NCBI RefSeq assembly: GCF_048771995.1
Contig: NC_133063.1
Coordinates: 62,748,810-62,812,809, forward strand
Length of the DNA: 64,000 nt
Source of the DNA: Taeniopygia guttata
Lineage: Eukaryota; Chordata; Aves; Passeriformes; Estrildidae
Reading direction: 5' to 3'
The position numbers and the translations under genes were made by a program. Position 1 is the stretch's first letter; every line of letters begins with the position of its first letter. Shown piece after piece: positions 36,623-50,106 of this stretch. The notes under the pieces are model-generated. The model saw only the letters and a list, made by a program, of their open reading frames with translations. It had not been told where the DNA came from and did no database searches.

Positions 36623-39600
36623 GTATTAAAAATATCTTTGGCACCCTAAGATTGAAATATGTCCAAGTCATGATTTAGAAATACATCATTCTGGGGATTT
36701 TAAGTACTGCTATATGTCAATAAATTATAAATATATGCAAAAAACTATTTAGTTGTTCAGAGTTTTATTTTAATGTGTTTTGTTGATCTTTGTATATAAA
36801 ATAAGTATTTATAAAATAAATACTATATATTTTATAATTTTAAAACAATAATAGTCATGTATATGTATAAAGGATGCAGCACAAGTCTTTTGAATTAACA
36901 ACTGCTATTCATATATGAAACTGAATCTAACAGTGCTTAAATGGAAACTTTGGAAATTTGCCACGTATGTTACCTCATTCCAAGTTGAACATTCACAATA
37001 CCACGTGAATAAATACCACTAAGTTACAGCATTAATGACATTAATTCACAATAGCAATTTGAGCAACTCTCAAATTTGTTTTATAAAGTGAGAGAGTGAC
37101 TCAAAACTGAAGAAGACTTTAGCTGTTAAAAGTTGTTTGAAGCCCATTGACCATGAACCACACTACTGAATAATGCAGACAAAGATAATGAACTGGAGAC
37201 AAATGAGCCCAAGCCAGCCCCTGCTGAGTGCCAGGAGAATATGTTTATTCGGTAGATTTATTATCTCAACATCTTTTTGCAGTGACCTGCAATTTAGAGA
37301 AAAACCACAAAATATTTATAATCTGTGTGGTTTTATTTGTAACTGCAGGACGATGTTACTCTTTTTCTAGGGCAGATGTGAGTAGTTGTCTGTTAAAGAT
37401 GGTAGAATCAGTTTGCTAGTTTCCTCTTTCAGGTATGTGAAAGTAATTAAGAATTTGAATAGGAATACCAGTCAAATATGTTCTTCAACAAGCAGTTGAG
37501 ACTGTTAATCTATCTTCAGGGCAACAAACCCACTAATTTCTCCAAAGGCTGTGTTTTGAGACAGTCTTCCTTTCATAGAAAACCTTGCTTTATAAACATT
37601 GTTACTATTATTTGTTTAATGCCCTACTATTAAAAGGAAGTGTAGGAAAGAGTTGCTTAATGCAGGACTTAAGCACTTTCATACAGAATTACCATGAAAC
37701 CCTATTCTTGAATTCTGTAAAGTATTAGAGTAACTGGCTGAGTTAAGGTTCATTCATTAGAGTCTGTGCTGGATAGAAACTCCTTCATTTTGCTCTTCCA
37801 AAGTACAGTGTAATTAATAGTATTTTTTATTTTCTTTTTTGTCAATTTCCACTTCAGTGATACATTATTTGGAAAATGAAATAAAAAATTTTAGACATAT
37901 AATTACTTCTATATATTTATATAGTTATAAAACGTATAATAAAACATTAAAAAGCTTAAAGGCCTTTCAGATTCAAATATGAGTTCAATATATTTTTCTT
38001 TTAACTCCATAAACTACTTAATGTCCACTGCTTTATAGTATTTTTCACTTTCAGGCAGCTCCTAGGTATACACCGTCTTCCTCTTCAGTCCCCAGAAAGG
38101 CATCCTTCCCAGCAGTGGGACTTTTGGCCAAACAAAGAAAATGCAGTTAGATCTTTTACTATTAATGGTTCATCAACAAGAGAGCTGGTCATGAAGGTCT
38201 TGAATGGGTCCAAGAGATACTTTTCTTCACATTCCCCTGTACTCTAGAATCTTATTTCCATTAGCATATGGATTTAGGCCTAGGATTTCATATTGTCAGA
38301 GAAAATCTGTTGCACAACATCTTATATTTTGAGAACATCATTTAAATTACACAGTTTTGCAATTAAATCCTCAATTCTTCTTCCCTAAACATATGCAAGG
38401 ATTGCAATAATAGCATTTTTTGCTATTATTTTTTTTTTCTGCTGCTAATGCTAAAAGAAGCAGAGAGTTATCTCATTTCTTGGCTACCCTTTCAACGTCC
38501 AGTGAAACCTGAAATACTTCTGCACTGAGGTGACTACTTTGGTAAACAAAGGGTGAATGGCCAGGCCCAAAATATTGTGATCACTAGTGGTTTACACAGT
38601 GGACATTTCTTCTGAACATAGAAATATTTTTATATTGTGAGGATGGCCAAACACCAGCAGAATTTGTCCTGACAAGCTGTGGAATTTTCTTCTGTGAAGA
38701 TATTCAAAACCCAGCTTTGTAGCACTAGTTGAGCAGTAGATTCCATGAGATGAACTCAAGAGGTCCTTCTCTGCATTAATGATTCTTTGATTCTGGTAGC
38801 TTTTGGGAAAGGTGAGAACAATATGCTTTTTTACTTGCTTACATGCAGTGTGTTCACTGCTTTTTCTGGAAAACAAAAGCTTAGCTCCTGAATTCTGTGG
38901 GTAGTGGTGATATAGGTATTTATAAGGGCCTGGTTTGGTGGTAGGAAGGAGAGAAGAGGAGAAGAACAAGGAAAAGGAAGATGTCGTTTTAGTTCATTCC
39001 TTGTTTATTCTGCACAGGGCTATCACCAGTTTTTATCAATATAACACACATGTCAGTTAATTAATGGTATTCAACAAGTTCCTATGAGCCTGTGCATACT
39101 AAACAATTAATACATTTTAATATCCAAATGAGAAAGTGTTATTTTGTCTGTCATTTAACATATATTCATAAATAATCATGCATACAAACATATTAAATCA
39201 TGGAGAACAGTAATGAGTAATTTTCAAGTCGTAACAACCAGCAGGATTCAATTGGAATATACTGTTTGGCCTACTTGGCCTCATTAAAACTTTCGAAGAA
39301 GGGGCAGCATGTCCTTTTTAATCTGTTTCTCAATGAATAGTAGTAAATAAATGAACATGAGATTGGTGGGTATGACAAATTAATATGCACACTGCCAACT
39401 TATAAACACAGCATTGCTTAGGGAATTACTATCTGAATATATACAAGCAATTACATGTTTTAAATTATTTATTTCATTTCCCAAATAATATACCATCAAA
39501 GTGGAAATTGATAAAAGAGAGAATACAAATACAATATTATATTAACTTTTTACAGAACTTATTAAGTGGAGGGCCCCTTAATGAGGAAATTAATGAATGA

Positions 39601-41687
39601 AACAGTTCATTATGGCTAAGCATTCTTTGTTGTCGTTAAGAATTTGCTAGCATAGACCTGTTATAGTCAGTTTAATTATGATTAATATCTTATCTTGAAT
39701 TCCATCTCCATTCAGATCTGAGAAACAAATGCAAACCCTATTACATGATCAAAGTTCATAAAATAGGGTAAGCTGCTGATGACCTTATATTTTATTCATT
39801 TTCCCATTCATATTTATCAGTTTTTATAAGAACTAGTGTCCATCTTTCAATAGTTTTTAAAAATGCATTTATTCATGGCATGTTATACAATCTCCTGTTC
39901 TTCTTAGAAGCAGGATCCTATGTTGAAGATTAAATGTCTCAACAGCTTTATTTCCTTTTTTCAAATTCAGTAGCTACTATTTATTCTCAATTTAAAGAAA
40001 GATAATCTACTCTTAGTCTCTAAGATTTACTCCAAGTAAGATTTACTAAACTGTCTAATTTATATTTATTTTATTTAGTCAAAGAACTCATAACCATCAG
40101 TGCAAATTGTACTTCAGCTGTAATCAAGGTTTAATCTCTCAGTTCTGTGGGGTTTTCTTTCTCTGTATGTGTGTCCATGAATTGGCAAATGGGGAGTATT
40201 TTTTAATTAATTTGTGTTTCTAAGGACCTGATGGTAATAATTGGCCCAGAATTTCCAGTACTCCAGTACTTAACTATATATGGAATCAATAAAATCTTAT
40301 CCACTTACGAGCTAATAGTTCAAGCTAAAATAGTTCCCATGCCGTCTTTGGTTGTGTGGTACTGGTTACATTAATATTATAATTTTATTCTCTAGTTTCC
40401 TTCACAAAACACCTTAAAAAATTGTGCACTCAGACTCTCCATCTGTAATTCCTCTTCCCTTCAAGCCTCCACCTTTCCAGAGAATTATAGTTCTAAAAGG
40501 AATGAAATTTCTTTGGCTTTCATTAAGCATGAAACCGAAAGAACTGGATGGTTTGTGATAACTGAAAGAAAAATTGACTACACATATGAGTAATGGGCTC
40601 TAGAGGATGTAGGAAGAAAATCTATAGTGTCCCAGCTTTAGTGCTTCCATTGCTCACAAAAAACTTTGTTTTCTCTTGCAGAGTTTCAAAACAAATTATT
40701 TTGCCATTCCTACAAAATCAATATATGGGATGATTTGGAAACAAAAAAAATGAAAAATTTTCACCTGTTTCTCATATGTATTAATATAAGCCAACAGTAA
40801 TATGAACATAAAAATACAGCCTTCTAGAATCTTTATAAGAGCCAGACTCTAAGGGGAATTTGGATCTGCAACTTCTTTTTAATGTAACTTCTAATAATTC
40901 TTAAAATGTTATCAAAATAGTGAATCTATATTGTACATTCTCTTTAACTGGAATGTCATTTTCATATCAGTATTTGAGAATAGGGACTTGGTCTGTGCAA
41001 TTGAAAATTACTTCACTTAAATTTACCTACACTGGGAAAATTTTCTTAGTCACAAGTATTTGTGCTGTGTGTAATTGGTTTTTTGATGTGCTCTTCAACA
41101 CCAAAATGTTGTGAGTTCAGTTCAACTTGTCTCAGCTGTGTTTGGGACCAAAATCTTCTGAAGTCCTTTGAATCATTCTCTACTCTGTGTTTGTTTTTCC
41201 AAAAAGTGAAGAATTTCAGTTTTCCTGATAATTTGAAAACCATCTTGTTCCACTTCAGATCCCTACTATAACTAGAAACACGGGTATCTCATCAATGTAT
41301 AAATCTGTGAAGCCGAAGTAGTCTGTATGAATGAACAATCTGAAAGATGACATTTTAGTTATGACCTGCCATAGGTATTTAGGGTCATATGTTCAGGAGC
41401 TTGTGATGTACATGAACATTGTTTTTCAGCAGTCTGCATTACTGACTTTATGAGTCTGCCCTTTTGAAAAGCACCCTCTATCACATTTATGATGTTGTCT
41501 TATTTAAAAATGGGTACTGAAGTCTGCTGAAGGTTTGATTGTACTGCTATGATGGTCCCAGCAGTAAATCCCATGAGGACAACATCGGTTTGACCAATGA
41601 TTTTTGTGTTTTATTGCGGACTTTGAAACTCCTTTCCAGATCTTGTCTAAATCTTGTTATTCTCTCACACAGTATTTTCAGCATCCA
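36623..41687. other. intergenic, AT-rich, possible regulatory stretch
   Basis: Very AT-rich and CpG-poor. Apart from one diverged CR1 tail (38671-38796) no repeat was recognised. The stretch at about 39040-39710 contains many TAAT-type homeodomain cores and a SOX-like CTTTGTTGT and is discussed as a candidate enhancer. Confidence 0.6.
38671..38796 (+). repeat. diverged CR1 3'-end fragment
   Basis: A weak CR1 signature: 'caagctgtggaattttcttc', 'gatattcaaaacccagct', 'aggtccttctctgc' and a terminal 'gattctttgattctgg'. The open frame 38592-38969 on the other strand is only a shadow of it. Confidence 0.65.
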
Positions 41688-41890
41688 TCTTTCTTTCTTT
41701 CTTTCTTCCTTCCTTCCTTCCTTCCTTCCTTCCTTCCTTCCTTCCTTCCTTCCTTCCTTCCTTCCTTCCTTCCTTCCTTCCTTCCTTCCTTCCTTCCTTC
41801 CTTCCTTCCTTCCTTCCTTCCTTCCTTCCTTCCTTCCTTCCTTCCTTCCTTCCTTCCTTCCTTCCTTCCTTCCTTCCTTCCTTCCTTTCT
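41688..41890. repeat. (CTTC)n tetranucleotide microsatellite
   Basis: A short (CTTT)n lead is followed by about 45 nearly pure CTTC units from about 41705 to 41887. The four overlapping open frames through it are artefacts of the repeat. Confidence 0.98.
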
Positions 41891-43415
41891 GTCCCTCCTT
41901 CTTTCCTTCTTTCACTCTTTGTCTTCTCATTATATCAAATCTCAAACCTTTCTTTGCTTACTCTTATCCCTACAGTATTCCCATTTGTTTCCACTTTGCC
42001 AGTGCTCACAAGCACAAATACTAATTGGATTTCAACTTCCCAATTATTCCTAATCACAAGTATATCTCCCTGCCTGTGAATACTCTCTCTTACCCACATT
42101 TATAAAACTCTCTTTGGCAAATTTGGTTTATGGCAGTTTTTAAACAGTTTTAATTTTACTTTTTTTTTTTATATATATACTATTCCCATTCTGATCTCTG
42201 TATATAGGTAACAGACTCTTCAGATCAAGGCTATCACAGGTATCCAGTTGTCATTATTCATCCTATTCATAAAATCATTTTAATGACAAAGTAACTTAAC
42301 TGTCTAATCACCTCATCACCACTCTGCTTTCATGGAAATATGATGAACATTATGCTAAGAAGCATTTTCAAAATATAAACATCATTAGTGCATGCATCTT
42401 TATTCTGTTTGTAAGCTGTCTGATCTCTCCTTTGTAATAAATTATATTAAAAAATTCTGACTCTAATGTTAGTCATGGGCAGTTCAGAAAATACACAGTC
42501 CTAAGGATTATTGCAAGTCAGAAAGAAATCATTTTCCTGGGATGAAATTCTCCCCTGACAACATTTACCTTAACTACTTACAGCTGTGTAAGATAGGCAA
42601 GAGCTGCCATCTAAGTAAAGATCTGTTTCATTATATTTTGTTTTCAAATAAACGGCTTTAAATATCATGAGTCAACATTCTGAAAAGACTAGATTACCCT
42701 TATTTATCTAGTACTGACTTGCTGTGTAACTGGATAGAATAAGATAAATGAGTCCAAAAGGTGGTTCCAGCAGCTACAGCTGCAGAGGTGAGTGTTGTTG
42801 TATTGGCAGAACTGTTGGAAGTGATAATTCCTCTGTGCTCCACTGCTCAATATTTTATGCTCAATATTTACTTGTATTATAGCTTATTTCTGCATCTCTT
42901 TATTTATCTCTGTGTATGCTGAAAGAAAGAGAGCATGGAGCAAAGTATGACAAGGTATAAGTATTTCAGTATTATTTAAATATACATAGGTAGGATTATA
43001 TTCACAGAAAAATGTGTATGCCTGGGTAAGGTGGCAGAATCCAGAGCCACTGATTTAGCTGTCTGGAATCCCCACAGAAAATACTTGCTTTATAATGGGA
43101 TACATCAAAGTCCTTCTGTAAGATACCCAACATAGCCAGTGTTGACTGAGAATCAAACTACATTTCTTTATTCTGTGGCTGAAGGAGATGTGCATCCTGG
43201 TTTCCAGAAGCTCCATGATACAGCATTCACTCAGGCTTCATGAGGCACGGCTTGATTCCTGTTTAAGGCTAGTGAAATATTTCTTCTTCATGGAATATGC
43301 TATTAATTATCTGTCCCCTACTAAGATTCTGTTGGCCAGGAACTAAGCCAGCCAGATGAAAGGACACAGCAAAGTGCTCAGTCCTAACACACACTTTCCA
43401 TCTTTAAGGACTTTG

Positions 43416-43416
<1 letters not shown>

Positions 43417-43451
<35 letters not shown>
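43417..43451. repeat. poly-T run (35 T)
   Basis: An uninterrupted T run. It could be the poly-A tail of a minus-strand retroposon lying to its right, but no parent gene or target duplication was recognised. Confidence 0.9.
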
Positions 43452-43455
<4 letters not shown>

Positions 43456-44371
43456 ATGTGCATAGAAACTGTAGCTCAAAACGTCTTCCCCACTGGACAA
43501 AAGATTTCCAGACTGCATTATATTGTTAACAACTTCTCCTAGCAGCCAGGGCATTTGAGGGAAACAAACAACCTTGTTGAAGCCAAGCAAAAAGTGACAG
43601 TTTCACCCATTAGGAGGGAAAGGAGGTAGTCTGTGGAGGCATTGGTAGTTCCCAGTTTTGCTGCTCTACTCAGAGGAAAATTCAGCAGACAGGGAATTGT
43701 CAGCCACCCACTCTACTATTCCCTGGACTTCCATCCATGTGTGACAGAGTGCAGACTTTGGACCACTCTGAAATTGTCTCCAGCCACTAGCAGCCCAGGT
43801 ATTGTAGTATTACAGTACCTGCAGAAATTCTGATTCTACTATTTGATCAAATTCTCTCATGAAACCACATAATTTACAATTAAATAAACCATATCTCTAT
43901 ACACTATATTTATATTGTTTTCTTAACATGATGTTGTATAGTCTAATTAACTAGTACAGTGCTGATGCTAATGTTTTCATATACCTACTGAGAAGAGATC
44001 TACTTATTCTGAGTGGCTAATCTATTTAAATATGGTCAATCACTAGGCAGTAGAACTGGCAGGTCTACAGTTTTTCACCAAAACAAGAGACTGATCTTCT
44101 GGAGAAGTCAGTGGGACTAATATCAATAGTAACAACAGCAGAGATGTGACATTTCCTTGCCCAGAGTTTAATTTATTCTGACTAATGTAAGGAATTTTTT
44201 TAACCTTCTGTTCCAAAAGTCTTGGAATCACTGGTATAGACTGGCACAGATGAGACAGTGCTCCAATATAAATTTTTGCATCTCAAACCACAGCAGCAAA
44301 AAAAATTTACACAAAGAGATGCAGCATAGAATCTAGATTGTATTTAGAGAGCCATTCCTCAATTTCAGACT

Positions 44372-44416
44372 GGGGGCAGTGGGGTGGGGTGGAGAGGGTG
44401 GGGGGATGGGGTTGGG
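44372..44416 (+). other. G-quadruplex-type G-rich tract
   Basis: Seven runs of three or more G lie within about 45 bases, separated by loops of one to six bases. This fits the standard G-quadruplex pattern several times over. It stands alone in AT-rich intergenic DNA, far from either promoter. Confidence 0.85.
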
Positions 44417-47400
44417 AATTGGTTTGTGGGTTTTTTTTATTTGGTTGCAGGGGTGTGGGGGTTATTTTTTAGGTTTTACTCATTGTTCAGTATTTGTTTT
44501 ATGATCATCAGAAAGGTAGTTGTGGAAGTCAGTAATGTTTCCCATGGAGAGGCTGTCAGAATCAGAACCCACTAATAAACATAAATTAGAGTATAACTTA
44601 TGTTAACCTCACACGAGAAAGCAGGAAAAAATATAGAACGTGTGTCTTGAAATAAACTTTAATAACCATAAAAGGCGCTGTAAAATGGGAAATAATGTGT
44701 AATTGTGCCATGGGTGGGAGTCCAGAGGTAATATTTGTTTGTGCTGGTGATATAAAATGGATGTCAAGTGCTGAAGAAAAAAATAGTTTCATGAAAAACT
44801 AAGATTTTCTGCTTTAAACTCATTAACTGTCAGTGTGGAGCTTTAATCTACATGATATTTAAAGATGTAATTAAAATAGAGTTTTGGGACTGCAATGGTG
44901 AGAAGTTGTAGTAGTAGTATAAAAATTCCAATAATTTTAATGGGTACATTTATGAACTCTGTTCTCTCCAATTAATGTGAATATAAATATGATCCATATC
45001 AGATTCTGTTTTGACAAGAAATATGTTTTAGCTTTGTTGTTATAAAGAAGGACTGAACTTTGGCAGTTCATACTTTCAAAAGGCAAAGAAATGATTTGAG
45101 GGTTGTGGGAGAGACAGAAGTTTTGATTTTTGAATGGCTTGAATTAGCAGTACTTTGCTTTGGACCAAGCTTATTTTGTGAAACAGGCACAATAACATAT
45201 ATGGCAACAAACAATATGTAAATTGTATCCTGTATATTGTATTTTGGTGAAAGTGGAAGAACAAATGGTTTTGGTTGTGGTTCATGGCAATGATCACTAT
45301 GCATAAATATCTCTGAATCAGGAAGGTAGGTATATTTTATTTCTGGAATATCCTGTTTTTCTTCCAGTCAGTCCATTCCTTGAGTGAATCCTTGAAACAA
45401 AAAGACCTTTCTATTCAAATTGCAGCTTGATAAGGTGTTTTATCTCATAATTTGTGTTTTTGCACCACAAGTCCATTGTCCACATGCACACACAGAGAGT
45501 TTTGATTCTCTTAGGATATGTAAAAAATTTTACTGTTTTGATGAACTTTGACACAAAATTCCTAAATTACAAAATTCACTAGAAAATAATGTAGGTGGAT
45601 TCTTTGTGGATAATTTGGGGCTAGTTGTTTCATGAAAGACTAAATTGTTTGCTTTACAAGGTAAACAATGCTGACATTATATCTCAATCCCTCAGGTGTT
45701 TCCATTTCTTTTTTAGGTTTAGGAAAAATATTCAATTACAGAGCCATTGCTCCACCAATAACTTGGTGGAATTATTCAACAGTAAATTTTGTGCATAGAA
45801 TCAATTGCTATTTTTACAGCTGCCTCCTTACCACAGTTTCAAGAGGAAAGTTTTGTAAATGTTGTGTATGTTTACCAGCTTAATTCTCATCAGATAATCT
45901 TCATGCTGCAAAGCATTCTTCCATACCACCTTCTCAGGATTTATTATTTTAACTCAAGACAATTGTTCCGGATTGAAGACAAATACAAAATATTATTTTC
46001 TTGTTTGCTCTTTGTATCATGCAGCTTACCTGATTAACTGCTATTAAAACAAATTATTACAAATACTCATCTTTTAAGGCAAGTGAAAAGAGTAGTTTGT
46101 AACTTCAGTGGTGCCAATGGGAATATATTTGACCTCTCGTCTCCAATTCTGACATTGTTTAACCATATCCCACAACTAGAGAATTTCAAGTATTTGTTCA
46201 GAAGAGCCATTCATAATTGCCTGGTGTAAGCCTGCCTTTAGGATGCAAAGCAGAAAACAATGAAAATGCTAGTCTGGTGAATTAGAACAGCATCACTTAA
46301 ATGTATAAATTAAATGGGCCTCTTTTCACAGCTTTCTCTTTCTATTCTGTGAGGCCTCAGCCTGGTGACATCAAAGACAGGATTATGTGAGAAGATAAAA
46401 ACTTGATCTAATGTCCATGTTTGAAGTCATGAAAGTCCTCTTCTCTTCAAGCCAAAATAACCCTCCTTAAAGCACAATGAGCTCCAGTCCAGGTGCAGGA
46501 GGGGGGAAGGTTTCGGCAGGCACTGAAGATATGTCAGAAAAGCCAAAGAGTTGTACATTAAACCATAATCTTCCTAAATGTGCTAAGAGATTGTATGTAG
46601 GCTTTAAAAGCTTTGTCCTGTCAATTAGTTTGTTAAATCCTCCATTTAATTTAAGAATGCTATTATTCATGTGGCTGGATTGGCCTCTAATGAGAATTTA
46701 ACCTGTTTCATGCACTTATAGAGAAATCATCTTCATGATATATGAGGAATTGAAAAGGGGGTACTAAAACACACAGTCATCTAAGAGTACACTGTGAACA
46801 TATGCTGTCGGTGTCTCTGCATGTAACACTCAATTTCTGATATGGCTCACACTCTACCAATGGATTACGGAAGGATTTATGATGTAGGGCAAAATTGTGA
46901 CCTTTTTATACTTTAAAACTTTTCCCTCTCTATGAGGGGTTCTTCTTACATTTGAATATTTTCTCATGTGGTGAAATGATCTTCTCTGCAGTCTCTAAAA
47001 ATTGAGATAAATGGAGACTTTCACCTCATAAAAAAGTACAGTTTCAGTGCTTCATAAAGAAGAGTTCTGTTTTAATGTGAGCATCTCCAAAACATGTCAT
47101 TAGAAGTACTTGCTCTTATAACAGTCTCAGAAGGATAGTCTCAGAGGGCCAAAGCAAGTGCAACTGTTCAGGTTAAAATGCAAGCTGATTGCTGTAAAAT
47201 TTAATGGACATCAGATGCTAATGAAAGTGTTTGCCTTTCGTGCAGTCTATGACCTTGCCATGTGGTCATCTTTTTGCACTGCATTTTCAGCTTTTACACA
47301 TATTTACTACAGAAGAGGTACATAGCAGGTTTTTAGTTCATAACTATGGACAATCAGATGCAAAAAAAACACATGAAAAATAAGTAACAGACCATATGCC

Positions 47401-49593
47401 TGATATTCACCACAGCCTCAATTCCAGATCAGATAACTCACAATACAATTGTATTCAATTGTACTCCACTGTTGGGGGAAGATTTCTCATGGTTTATTGA
47501 CCATAACTTTAAAATAATGTATCTATTATGTTACTACTTTTTATTTCCCTTATGTTTCTATAGAAATGGCTGTGTTATTATGGAATATTGGAACAAATAT
47601 ATTTCACTTAATTTGAATTATGATAGAAAACAGAATTGTCTTTTTCAACAATCTGATCTTTTACTTACTTTACATGTACAATCCATGTACTTTTGATGGC
47701 TATAATGTAGTTTGATTTCTTTCTTTTATAGTTGTATGCAGGCACACATAATTTCTACTGCCAATTCCCCAGCTCCCTGCCTGACTTATTTTTTACTTAG
47801 TGAGGTCATTTCCCCTTTCTCCAACTATGTTTAAGTCACTAAATTCATCCTGCCCTTTTCATTTGTATAAGTTTTAAGACAGGATATTCCTGTTGAATGG
47901 GAAGATTTATTACTGCAAGAGTCATGTAAAGGCCATAAGTAGCAACTTCATTGAATTAGTCCCTGACAGACACAGAATGTTTCTTCATGACGTAGGACAC
48001 AGAGATAAATGCTAATTCTATAGGCATGTAGCATATTAATTAGATTTCACCAGAATACAGAAACATTTAAGATGTGTTTCCAATGGTAATTCTGCTATGA
48101 CATAACACTTCTGTCAAGTCAGTCTTAGAGGCAAATATTTTCTTCCGGTCTGTCTTTCAGGCAGGACAGTGGCACTAAAGTCATTGGATGAGTACAAAGA
48201 AGGGTTTTCATTATTTGGTGATGGTGGGAAGAACCCTCATAGAATATTTTCAAGATGTTAGAATGGGAGTAAGTTTAATCCTACAAGAGGCCCTTGTGGC
48301 TTCTTTGTGCATTTGCTGCTCTGGCTGGTCCAGCTGAACCCTTTGAGATCGTTAGGATCCCCCTAAGCATTTTGATGACAAAGCAATTAATGGAAATTCT
48401 TAGAATGAGGGCCTGATAGAATATTTTATAAGCTCTTTGCATCCTTTACTTCTTCCATGAAACTTTCATCCTCCCCATTTTCCTGTTTTTTATCACTGCT
48501 ATATATGGCATCAAGAAACATTTGGTAAGCAGAAAAATTGAGAATAAATAGCTGCATAGCCATGAAGAACTGGGTGGTATCCATTCTAGAGCTGACAGCA
48601 GCTGCCTAAATGGGTTAAGTTCAAAGCAACAAAAACCTGACATCTATCCATGTATCCATATCTGGGGCTGGGCACTGCCATCTGCGAGCATCAGGACCTC
48701 AAGGCAGAATGAGGCAGTTCTTCCAAGGAGCCAAAACTCCATAGCACTTGGAAATGGGATAATGCTAATTAGAAACTACAGAGCTCAAAGGGATGAGAAG
48801 ACCTGATTAGCTAGCTTAGCTCAGTAAGAAAATTAAAGTATCTGGCTCAGATAAAACTCAAAGGAAAGAGGAAATCTGTCTGAATTCAGACTGTCTCTGA
48901 GGCAGTGCTGGTACCCAAAGCTTATTTGCATGAGAATGCAAGTGGATTTTATCAATGCTTTCTTCAAAGTAGGACAAGTACCAGCAACTACAGCAGAGTT
49001 TTATGAACATAATAATGCATTTCATAAGCCTTTAGTTATTTACATTCATCCATTTCTGGGAATTGAATTAGGAGAAAAGTATCGAAAGGTTCTTCCCATG
49101 AGAGAGAAGGTGGAGCTTGAACCAATAGTTGTGAGGTTTAGATACAGTCTCTGCCTGTGCTACCAGGCATCTAAGCAAAGTTAGGTTTTCTTTAGTTCTC
49201 TGTAAAATACGTAAGTAGTGCCTTTTTATATCCTACAACTCTATCTAGCGTGAAAAAAATCCAACTCAATCTTGACTGGACTCCTTGATTCTCTGAGGGT
49301 CTAGTCTGAAAAAAAAAGAACTTTATTTCTCATCTGATTTGCAAGTTCCCCAGAAATTAACATGTAACATTTTTTGTTTGTCTGGGGGTTTTTAGTTTGT
49401 TTTGGTTTTGAGGGGTTTTATTTGTTTGTTTGTTTACTTGTTGTTTTGTTATGGTGGAGCTTTTCACTAAGATACTACAGTGTTTTCATTGTTTGGGCTG
49501 GTGGGCTAAAAAGGAGAGTTCATGTACACATAACAACAGTATTGACAAGTTCTGTTATCTATAGGGCAGTCTCTGAATGTCTTGGCCATACTG

Positions 49594-50100
49594 TGTAGGG
49601 AATGCTGAGCTCCATGATGGCTTTGATGAATGGAGACGAGAGATCTCTGAAGGCTGCTCTTAGAATATAAGGTTTATTAGGGGTGGTGAAAGGTCTTGCT
49701 TGGAGCTGCCGGACGCAGCACGTGGCAAGGCCTGAGGGGATGGGGGAGGGGAGAGACAAGGGGTAGAGAGGATGCTCTAGGAGAGGGTGGAAGTTCCAAG
49801 AGGGGACGGGAAGATCCAAGAGGGCATCTGGCCCCTCGGAGACCCCTTATCAGGGGGTTTCAAGGTGGGCTGGAAGAAGACTTGGGCCAATGGGGTCACA
49901 GACACCCGATGTTTCAGGGGAGGGTTACAGGTGTGGGATGAACCATACATTCTGGGGGATGAGATGGAACAATCCATTTGACTTTTGGACCCCTCTGTAG
50001 GTAAGGGCATTGTCCAACCAGTAGGGGGGATTGTTTTCATCTTGGCTGTACTATTGTGAATCTTTTGCCAGGCAATTGTATTTATCCATCCTTTCCAACA
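49594..50100 (-). mobile_element. 507-bp solo LTR with 6-bp target duplication
   Basis: The ends are TG...CA (TGTTGGAAAGG at the start and CCCTACA at the end on the minus strand), flanked by a perfect direct repeat ATACTG (49588-49593 and 50101-50106). An AATAAA signal lies at 49673-49678 in minus orientation, near the 3' end as expected. The composition is GC-rich against an AT-rich background. No retroviral coding sequence is attached, so it is a solo LTR. The overlapping open frames (49559-49819, 49777-50163) are LTR shadows. The 6-bp duplication suggests an ERVK-like origin. Confidence 0.92.
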
Positions 50101-50106
50101 ATACTG

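Larger units (their letters stand above)
41891..49587. other. intergenic, no gene seen
   Basis: AT-rich sequence with a 35-base T run (43417-43451) and one G-rich tract (44372-44416), listed separately. Open frames are short and show no known domains. Confidence 0.65.

Noticed and set aside
41688..41890. CRISPR-like periodic repeat
   Set aside because: Simple microsatellites without spacers; the genome is eukaryotic.
41539..42079. Four open frames across the CTTC array
   Set aside because: They are translations of a stop-free tetranucleotide repeat.
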